Source: Promethearchaeota archaeon (GTDB lineage Archaea; Asgardarchaeota; Lokiarchaeia; Sigynarchaeales; SOKP01). From it: a DNA stretch of 51,291 nucleotides. Location of the stretch: contig JAHPYY010000126.1 in assembly GCA_019058515.1 (NCBI GenBank), positions 1 to 51,291 of the forward strand, read 5' to 3'. This document shows positions 44,780-51,291 of this stretch, one piece after another; within the stretch, counting starts at the first letter, position 1; each line of letters begins with the position of its first letter. Below the pieces are notes generated by a model. That model saw nothing but the letters and a program-made list of their open reading frames with translations, was not told the origin of the DNA and made no database searches. Position numbers and translations under genes: made by a program.

Positions 44780-44949
44780 TTGATTTGACTCAATGGTTTA
44801 TCACATAAGCGAACTTTACCAAATAGAGTTTAGTGTCCATAAATCCAGCGACTTCAATCTTATTCTATATCAAACATTAAAATGTCTAGAATAGAGGAGT
44901 ATTTAATTGAAAATTAAATGATAAATTATCCTGTCTATTTTTTGTAGAC

Positions 44950-45354
44950 GTTCATATCTGCTTAGAAAAGAATATAAATTCATTATTCCCTTTCTCCTCT
45001 TGTTCCGCCGATCCAGAGATAAACATAGAACTATACTTGGAATACATTGAGCGAAAGGTAAAGAAAATATAACCAGATCTATTTAACTATATTGAAAAGA
45101 CAGAAACATTTGGACCAAGACAAGTTCCTTCAGTTGGAACCGATTCCATCATGTCAAGCAAGGGAGGCGAATTGTATGGTTTAGGCTTAACCGTGGGACA
45201 AACTGGTGATAAACAACCAAAGGGCGTTTCTCCCATCAAAGGATTGTTTCATGTTGGTTGCGATGCAGGGGATTCTGGATTAGACACTCATCAAGCTGTG
45301 GATTCTGCATTGAATGTAATGAAACTCGTTCTTGAGTATATAGACGCGAAATAA
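44950..45354 (+). pseudogene. C-terminal remnant of a FAD-dependent oxidoreductase (phytoene-desaturase-like)
   Basis: One frame reads FIIPFLLCSADPEINIELYLEYIERK..., meets TAA at 45070, then continues to GPRQVPSV...LTVGQTGDKQPKGVSPIKGLFHVGCDAGDSGLDTHQAVDSAL and stops at 45357. The final part is the FAD-binding C-terminal end of the amine oxidase/phytoene desaturase group (GLFHVGCDAG...THQAxDS). The nucleotide-binding N-terminal half is missing and the internal stop confirms decay. This fills most of the gap after the carboxylesterase; no other feature is seen there. Confidence 0.65.
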
Positions 45355-45426
45355 ATAAGGAAAGAATTTTAAAAAGAAATTAAAATATTTTGGAAACTCA
45401 TAAAGAATAAGCTTTTTGTTAAAAAT

Positions 45427-45948
45427 TTAATCTTCCTCCAATTCTACCCTGTATCGACAGCATTTATCACCTTTGGTGAGTAATTTTGTGAACCCTTCGG
45501 TTTTAAACTTCGGGTTCAGAGCTTTAACAAAGCTTCTAAGAGATTCGCCAATTAATACTTCGCAAAGATCAGGTGCGTTCGACCATGGTTCCGTAACCGG
45601 ACAAGTAAAAAGTTCTTTTTCAAAAGCTTTTGGCGTGTTTTCAATGTACCCATCCCAGAAATTCGCATATCTATCATCTATGAAATCAACCATCTTGGGA
45701 ATCTTCATACAATCCTTGAAATCCTCTGGTGTGCAACCTACTATTTTCATTATTGTTGTTGCATCTCTCTTACCCCTTTCTCGATTTTCTTCCTTAAGCC
45801 TTTCGACGAATTTTTCGCCTCCGACTTCTTTACCTACTCTATAAAGCAACACTGCCATCTGAGCCAAGGCTTTTGTCCAATTCTTATAACGTTTTCCCAT
45901 TTCTTCCTCGCTAATCGGATACTTTTCATAATCAGGTATTTCTTTCAT
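45427..45948 (-). CDS. ATC hydrolase-like protein
   Basis: 173 residues. FTCPVTEPWSNAPDLCEVLIGES near 114 and a late GDKCCRYRVELEE end match the L-2-amino-thiazoline-4-carboxylic acid hydrolase-type domain, found widely in anaerobes with uncertain true function. The N-terminal half is helical. AGGAGGA upstream (45955-45961) is a strong SD, so the start is well supported. Confidence 0.7.
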   Translation of the reverse strand: MKEIPDYEKYPISEEEMGKRYKNWTKALAQMAVLLYRVGKEVGGEKFVERLKEENRERGKRDATTIMKIVGCTPEDFKDCMKIPKMVDFIDDRYANFWDGYIENTPKAFEKELFTCPVTEPWSNAPDLCEVLIGESLRSFVKALNPKFKTEGFTKLLTKGDKCCRYRVELEED

Positions 45949-45954
45949 AATATT

Positions 45955-45961
45955 TCCTCCT
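45955..45961 (-). promoter_or_regulatory. Shine-Dalgarno site
   Basis: AGGAGGA on the reverse strand, six bases before the ATG at 45948. Confidence 0.6.
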
Positions 45962-46024
45962 AATAAAATTAATTTTATGCCTAACTAAGTTATATAAATT
46001 GAAGTTAAAATCTTTTAAATATTT

Positions 46025-46124
46025 GTGAGGATTAATACAATGCCACTTTTTGATAATGAAGGAGTTAAAATATATTATGAAATTGAAGGAGAAGGGCCAC
46101 CTGTGATAATGATTCATGGGTTTG
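46025..46124 (+). pseudogene. N-terminal fragment of an alpha/beta hydrolase
   Basis: [28 protein letters not shown] is the usual start of a small alpha/beta hydrolase up to the oxyanion-hole HGF. It then runs into unrelated sequence and has no catalytic part. Confidence 0.65.
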
Positions 46125-46174
46125 ACACAAGTGAAATTACAAGGAAAATGCGACCAAAACTTCCTTATAAAAGG
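46125..46174 (+). repeat. Inverted partial copy of the GH4 gene
   Basis: Two 25-base segments, 46125-46149 and 46150-46174, match the reverse complement of 47143-47167 and 47090-47114 exactly by eye. The 28 bases between them in the GH4 gene (47115-47142) are missing here. It lies between hydrolase and esterase fragments. Confidence 0.8.
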
Positions 46175-46659
46175 ACACTCCCGAATGGGAAAAGCAGCTT
46201 TATGGGCGGGAGTTAACGATAACCGTTTTTCAATGATCATATTAAATAATTCGGGTTGCTGTGGAGCCGCTTTATTTCAGAGAAAGATCGGAGAGACGAT
46301 AGAAACGATTAATGAGTGTTTTCCGCATTGGTTATGTACTATTTTAAAAAGTATAATAATAGAGAATTTGACCTTCTTGTAGATCAGCAGTTTTAATTGT
46401 TTTAGTCGCACTTAGACCCGTTTATATCGCTAGTGGACAAGACGACATTTGGGCTGATCCATTAGGGGAATTTCTCTCTGCAAAATTTGCTGATTCTGTA
46501 TATAAATTGTTTGGAACTTCAGGATTGGGTACTGATCAAATACCTAAAATTAACGAGCCTATAATGAACACTATTGGTTATCATATTCGGCAAGGAGGAC
46601 TTAAATTATCCTTATATGATTGGCAAAGATATATGGACTTTGCTGATTTGTATCTATAA
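46173..46659 (+). pseudogene. C-terminal fragment of a CE15-like (glucuronoyl) esterase
   Basis: [19 protein letters not shown], then [19 protein letters not shown] and FPHWLC are the nucleophile region of CE15-type esterases (Ser in GHSRxGK). After two one-base deletions (near 46342 and in the T-run 46391-46394) it continues RPVYIASGQDDIWADPLGEFL...GYHIRQGGLKLSLYDWQRYMDFAD, the C-terminal CE15 blocks. The N-terminal half is absent and replaced by other fragments, so this is a dead gene. The intact enzyme would have cut lignin-glucuronoxylan type esters. Confidence 0.7.
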
Positions 46660-46699
46660 AATGCTAATTTGTACTATTTTAAAAAAATTCTCGTTTATT

Positions 46700-48078
46700 T
46701 TAGAAATTGGGAATCCATTTTGCTTCAGCCTCGAACATTTCATCAACCATCTCATGTATCATTCTCGTCGAACATACGCTAGCTGTGTTAGGATCAAGTA
46801 ATATAGCGTGATAGATCTTTTCTCGATTCATCTCTAGGACGCCTTCGACCGCAGCTTTTTGTACCATGATATTTGAAGTACATAAGGCTTGACATATAGT
46901 GGGTAAGACAATTCCTCCTTGCGGGTGTAAACCATGGGCATCCGCAAAGATCGGGACTTCTACGCAACATCCACTAGGAAGATTGGTAATTAACCCTCCC
47001 TCTTTATTAATTACATTTCCGTTAAATCTGACAGGTTTGTTAGTTTCCATGGCGTTAATAATGAGGGGAGCATATTCTTGCGAAGGTACCCTTTTATAAG
47101 GAAGTTTTGGTCGCTTTATTTGTCTCATTAATCTTTTTTCGAATTTTCCTTGTAATTTCACTTGTGTTAAATAATCCGCGGCTTGTTCTATATCAAATAC
47201 ACCCGATGTTGATCCTTTAAAGTCTTCTACAAAATTAGGAAGCTTACGATAATAAGGTACATACTCGCTTAGGTGACGAGACTCCTCGGTCATGAGATAA
47301 CCTCCAGCGGCTTTCATCATGTCTATGCGCACCTTCTCGTGCTCCCCTTTCTTAGGATCTTCTTCAAGCACCTTATAAATTATAGGATATGCGTCCTGCC
47401 ACTTTGCGTTTGGATCTGACGAATCTCTATACCACACTTCAAGAAACCAAGCCATGTGATTAATCCCTGCGCAAAAAAATGAGAATTCCTCGCGCGATAC
47501 ACCAGTCCATTGTCGCAGGACTTCTGCGGTTCCTTGAACTCCATGGCATAAACCAACTGTGGAGTCTGAAAGGATCGAGTTGCAAAACCAAGTATTCATT
47601 GCCATTGGATTAGCGTAGTTTAGAAGCAAAGGTTTAATTCCTCCACCGTTGGCGTTATATCCAATTTCTTGAATGTCTTGTAGAATCGGTCTTAAAGCAG
47701 TCGTGGCGCGGAGGAAGCGAAACACCCCCCTGGGCCAATTGTATCTCCCACTGTTTGAGAGATGCTATACTTATAAGGAATTTCGACATCTAATTTAAAT
47801 GCTTCGAGCCCACCAACATGTATGGAGTCAATTATATATTTCGCATCTTTGATTGCTTTTTTTTGGTTTGTGGTCTTTTCAATGGTTATCTCAGTCTTAT
47901 CGAAATAATCTTCTTTGTACTTTTTTATGTACTGAAACATAAGATCTAATCTTTCGGAGTCAATATCCTCGAGACATAAAATCGTGTTGTCTTGGAGTGC
48001 CGGAAATAAAAAGAGATCTGTTAGTAAATTTTTACCAAAAACCAGAGATCCTGCTCCTTTGAACGCAATTTTCAGCAT
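46700..48078 (-). CDS. GH4 alpha-galactosidase-like enzyme, with a -1 frameshift
   Basis: NAD- and Mn-dependent GH4 family (MelA group). The 5' part (48078-47692) reads KIAFKGAGSLVFGKNLL (NAD loop), then CLEDIDSERL and GDTIGPGG; the frame is then lost at the six-G run (C6 at 47725-47730 on the plus strand). With seven G it would continue GPGGVFRFLRATTALRPILQ into the rest: NYANPMAMNTW, GLCHGVQG (metal Cys) and GINHMAWF, ending near 459 residues, the normal GH4 length. All family blocks are otherwise present, so this may be a sequencing deletion or a recent break. The 5' frame alone ends ASSAPRLL. Confidence 0.85.
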
Positions 48079-48378
48079 TATATTGATGAAAATATAAACA
48101 GATTTTTATAGATTTCATACAGTTCAAAATCATTTTTAACACTGGTTATTCTCTCTTCTTTCTAAACCTTAGTAATGGGCGAGTTTTCCCCAGAAAAATA
48201 TCAAAAATTTTAATTACAATTCAGAAATTAATTTAGTTGATGAAATGAAAAAACTAAACTTAGGGTTTTAGACACATGAGGAGAAAAAAATTAATAATTA
48301 TTGGAGCTTTGGGGATTATTGGTTCTATGGATTAATTTCTCTTAAAAATGTGAAACTCTAATGGATTTTAATATTTTA
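48079..48378. other. 300-base spacer, no supported gene
   Basis: AT-rich. A 19-codon ORF starting ATGAGGAGAAAA (48277) reads MRRKKLIIIGALGIIG, like the first strand-loop of a nucleotide-binding enzyme, and stops at once. It may be a fragment. Nothing else is seen. Confidence 0.4.
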
Positions 48379-49850
48379 TTAGTGATCATTATTTTTGGTG
48401 TATTTTTTCTGAATATTAGTAGCTACAGATTTATGAATTAATTTTGATTTATCTAAGGTAATATTTTTTAAAAGAAACCAATCCTGAATTTTATTTGAAC
48501 CAATAATAAACTCTGTTGTTTCTTCTGTGAAATTAATTACAAGATTAAACCTTAATATTTTAAAGAAGATATTTTTTTCATTCCATTCTTGTCTCATATT
48601 ATATTCATATTCTTCTAGATCAATTTTTTTTATATTTTCTTCATTTAAATAAAAGTTTGCCATGTTTTCAAAATAAATTTTATTCAAAAATTCTAAAAAG
48701 CTTCCAATATATACTCCTTTATCATTATAAAGAAAATCATTCTGATTTCTTCTCAGTTCTAACGGTTCATTATTAAATTCAGATTTTTCTTCGACTATTA
48801 AAATCGGATCGATAATTTTTCTATCCATATTAAGTACTTTAAAATTAGGTGTATATCCTTTTAACTTTAAGAGTATTTGAAGCACATTTTTATCGTTAAG
48901 ATCTTCTTCCTTTAATTCTCTGAACTCAAATAATTCTATACTTGCTTCTTTTGCCTGTAGGATTGCACCTTTCTGAAATCCTTTATAAGAGACCATTATA
49001 CCTTTATTAATTTTGCATTTATTTAATTTAGTAGTAAAAGCTTCAACTTTATCTATAGGTACAGCACTGTTATAATTTTTACATTCGATAGCAATTTTTA
49101 TAGGTTCTGAAAGATCACCTCTCTCAATTTCGAAATATCCATCAAGTCCCTAACTTCAGAATCATTAATGGCATCTGTTTTAGCTCTCCATATCTTTGTA
49201 ATATTCTTTACTTCTTTTATATTACTGATTATCGTTTCTTTTTCATCTTTTAAATTATTTTTCTCTATAATAGTGCTGTACCTTAAATGAACATCATCAT
49301 CGGAGGGGTAATCTTCTGTAAGCTCAAAGATCGCCATCTTAAGATCATCAATATCTCCTTTATATAAAGTTGTATCAACAAAAAACTCTAATTTTTCCTC
49401 TGCGTCAATATTTTTAAAAAAAAACCTATCCGATTCATTTAAATCTGATTCGATTTTTTGGCATATTGATTGTATTTCTTCATTTATTAAACGGTTAAAT
49501 AAATCATTATGAAGTTTTTTATTCAGAATATTTTTTGCAAAAATATGAAATTTAAATCTTCGATTAGGAGGGAGTCTTAAATAAAGTAAAAAGTATTCTG
49601 ATATTTCCTTTCGTATTGATTTATTATTTATACTGAACTCATCCCATTTAAGTTCAACATGGGTTTCTGGTTCATCCGGATATTCATGTTTTTTTAAAAT
49701 AATATCAGTTAAGCAGCCTTCTATAGACGAACTTGTTATTTCTTGATATCCTTTAACAGTTAAGTAATCAAGAACAACTTTTCGGTAATTTTCATGATGA
49801 ATAACATTAGATTCTCTATTACCTTTTAAGTTATAGTAAGGCATAAACAA
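48379..49850 (-). CDS. Mrr-like restriction endonuclease, with a -1 frameshift
   Basis: Two frames join into one protein of about 490 residues. The first (49850-49098) ends ...DSEVRD; the other, upstream of its own first ATG at 48996, reads GLDGYFEIERGDLSEPIKIAIECKNYNSAVPIDKVEAF...GIMVSYKGFQKGAI. One extra G in the GGG run (CCC at 49148-49150 on plus) gives VRGLDGYFEI, restoring D...ExK, the Mrr nuclease core, and the GFQxGAIxxA helix. The N-terminal part has its own D-x(n)-ELK pattern (CLTDIILKKHEYP...HVELKWDEF near 45-70), a possible second nuclease-like domain. Such enzymes cut modified or foreign DNA. Active state depends on the frameshift being real or not. Confidence 0.7.
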
Positions 49851-50262
49851 AATTTTTACATTTTTATCTTAATGTGTTACCTACAGTCGTTTAGGTATTT
49901 AATTATTATTTATAGCTTAGTTTTAGTAGATGAGAAATTTTCTCAATTTTATACATTATGTCCAGCTCCGTAAAAGTTTTAATAATTATGATTACACTCT
50001 ACTTCCAATTTTACATAATAGGTTAATTCATCAAAAGGAGGAAAAAATTTCTCATAAAAAACAGTTTCTATGCTATTTTGTAAGTTAATTTTATCTTATC
50101 ACCTCTTGCTTCAATCCTAATCACAATAAGATAATTTATTAAATTTCATTTTAATAAAACACTAATTTCCTAGTCTATTTGTTATAAAATGGAATGAATG
50201 ATATTATAGAGTTTATTTCCATCTAAAAAACATTTCATAATATTTGAACTACAAATTTATTT
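49851..50262. other. 412-base spacer
   Basis: AT-rich sequence between divergent genes. No ORF of note, no clear repeat and no strong TATA spacing were seen. Confidence 0.4.
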
Positions 50263-51291
50263 ATGACAGAACATAGATATTCTACATTAAATCTTATTGA
50301 AGATATAAAAAAAGAAATTCAAAATTATTCAGAGATATTAACTCAAATCTTTCCTCAGAAGAAAAAATGTAGCCATAAAAAACTTTCAGAAATTTGGGGA
50401 AAGAGTATTTCATATGTATCTAATCTTATTAGAAAGTATGAAAATAACGAAGATTATGTATTAAGTGATAAGTCTTTACACCATTTAAGAAAAAATTTAA
50501 GAATTAATTTTGGAAACCAAGCTTTAGGATGTTTTAAAATAATAAAGAAGTACAAGGCTTCGAAATTATCATTAAATCACCTTATTGAATTGTTAAGGAT
50601 AGAGTTAGGAAGAATTAGGAGTTATGTTGAAATTAGCTATGCAGAACTCTCGATAATCCTTGGAAAAAATGAAGATTATATATATCACATAAGAAAATAT
50701 ATTTTAAATCAAAATAATAGAAGATACAATCCAGATTACAAATTTGATTTAGAAACATTAGGTGAATTTAAGTATAATCTTAGATCTATTTTCAAAGATA
50801 AATCTAATAAGTGTATTGAATTTATTGATAAATATATTCTTTTGAATCAAGATTTAAAAGAATATTTATTTGAAAGAGTAACTATTCAAAATCCTCATTA
50901 TTTTCAAAGAATAGATACGGTAGAAAAAGCATATTGGATGGGTTTTCTATGTGCTGATGCATGGATTACTGGTAAAGAATACGGATTTTTGATTAGATTA
51001 GAACTTAGTACTACTGATCGAGAACGATTAATAGAATTTGCCAAGGTCATTGGATTTGCTACAGAGAGGATAAAAGATAGAAAAAGATGGTACAACAATA
51101 AAGAAGGGCGATTAAAAATAAAAGAATCATCATATGTCCAATTCAAGTCCAAAAGTATGGTAAAGGATCTTCTTGAAAATGGTTTTTCAAGTTCTGCTTG
51201 CAATCGTGGATTACCAATATTTATTTGTAATCTAGAACAATCAAATTTAGCTTTAGCATTTCTTTTAGGAGTATTTGATGGGGATGGGAGC
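50263..51291 (+). CDS. LAGLIDADG homing-endonuclease-like protein, cut by window edge
   Basis: Open frame of 343 codons from ATG 50263 to the right edge. The C-terminal part has two LAGLIDADG-type helices: AYWMGFLCADAWI at 223-235 and LAFLLGVFDGDGS at 331-343, each ending in the acid used for metal binding. The first ~200 residues contain two HTH-like segments (KKLSEIWGKSISYVSNLIRKYE and YAELSIILGKNEDYIYHIRKYI) that could bind DNA. There is its own ATG and no splicing motif, so this looks free-standing rather than an intein. Its target and the end of the gene lie beyond the window. Confidence 0.8.
   Translation, partial: MTEHRYSTLNLIEDIKKEIQNYSEILTQIFPQKKKCSHKKLSEIWGKSISYVSNLIRKYENNEDYVLSDKSLHHLRKNLRINFGNQALGCFKIIKKYKASKLSLNHLIELLRIELGRIRSYVEISYAELSIILGKNEDYIYHIRKYILNQNNRRYNPDYKFDLETLGEFKYNLRSIFKDKSNKCIEFIDKYILLNQDLKEYLFERVTIQNPHYFQRIDTVEKAYWMGFLCADAWITGKEYGFLIRLELSTTDRERLIEFAKVIGFATERIKDRKRWYNNKEGRLKIKESSYVQFKSKSMVKDLLENGFSSSACNRGLPIFICNLEQSNLALAFLLGVFDGDGS

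Noticed and set aside
46574..46801. 75-codon plus-strand ORF
   Set aside because: Spans the end of the dead CE15 fragment and the antisense of GH4; it is a chance joining of frames.
48277..48336. 19-codon ORF resembling the start of a nucleotide-binding enzyme
   Set aside because: Stops at once with no continuation in other frames; too short to name.
50904..51203. 99-codon minus-strand ORF near the right edge
   Set aside because: Lies opposite the open LAGLIDADG frame, which has two motif matches.
50263..51291. Intein or group I intron for the LAGLIDADG sequence
   Set aside because: It has its own ATG after a noncoding gap and no splicing blocks or host exon in the visible part.

Overview
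This is an AT-rich archaeal segment. The evidence for archaea is TATA-box promoters 25-35 bases upstream of starts (several near-leaderless), oligo-T terminators, GGTGA-type Shine-Dalgarno (SD) sites matching the archaeal 16S tail, and archaeal-style families (tungsten aldehyde:ferredoxin oxidoreductase, two-subunit 2-oxoacid:ferredoxin oxidoreductase, PadR regulators, a free-standing LAGLIDADG protein). A eukaryote-like split ATP-citrate lyase, bacterial-type DeoR, GH78, GH3, GH4 and type-B carboxylesterase genes, and abundant PAS kinases point to an Asgard archaeon, probably Lokiarchaeia-like. That placement is an inference; no marker gene (rRNA, ribosomal protein) is present to prove it.

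Layout. (1) 1-3.6 kb: the end of a ferredoxin-domain protein, a TetR regulator, and a korA-korB type oxidoreductase. (2) 3.8-12.4 kb: an L-rhamnose region. rhaA, an aldehyde:ferredoxin oxidoreductase and a class II aldolase form a tight operon, divergent from a DeoR regulator, a surface protein and an intracellular GH78 alpha-L-rhamnosidase. The sequences upstream of the last two genes are duplicates of each other and carry a DeoR-gene remnant. (3) 13-18.3 kb: split ATP-citrate lyase, isocitrate dehydrogenase and an enoyl-CoA hydratase with a one-base frameshift. (4) 18.4-25.7 kb: a GNAT-YoaP protein, a histidine kinase/response regulator pair, a receiver-Lrp/AsnC fusion, glutamate dehydrogenase with three CGAA-N5-TTCG palindromes upstream, a zinc-ribbon miniprotein, and a methyltransferase divergent from a PadR regulator. 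(5) 25.7-37.5 kb: ADP-ribosylglycohydrolase, Gfo/Idh dehydrogenase, nitronate monooxygenase, a four-PAS kinase with its regulator, an MBL-fold hydrolase, GH3, small DUF proteins and a second enoyl-CoA hydratase. (6) 37.7-45 kb: a decayed PAS kinase, a nucleotidyltransferase pair resembling a toxin-antitoxin module, EutA with a zinc-finger extension, DUF169, and a carboxylesterase. (7) 45-51.3 kb: a decaying accessory region with remnants of a flavoprotein, an alpha/beta hydrolase and a CE15-like esterase, a frameshifted GH4 enzyme, a frameshifted Mrr-like nuclease, and a LAGLIDADG endonuclease cut by the right edge.

How it fits together: plant-type sugars (rhamnosides, beta-glucosides, alpha-galactosides) appear to be taken in and split inside the cell. 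Rhamnose would be isomerised and cleaved, and the lactaldehyde oxidised with ferredoxin, which also serves the 2-oxoacid oxidoreductase. ATP-citrate lyase, isocitrate dehydrogenase and glutamate dehydrogenase connect acetyl-CoA, 2-oxoglutarate and glutamate. A recurring oddity is single-base deletions in homopolymer runs that split otherwise intact genes; read-level data would be needed to tell sequencing error from gene decay. No tRNA, rRNA, CRISPR array or transposase was seen.
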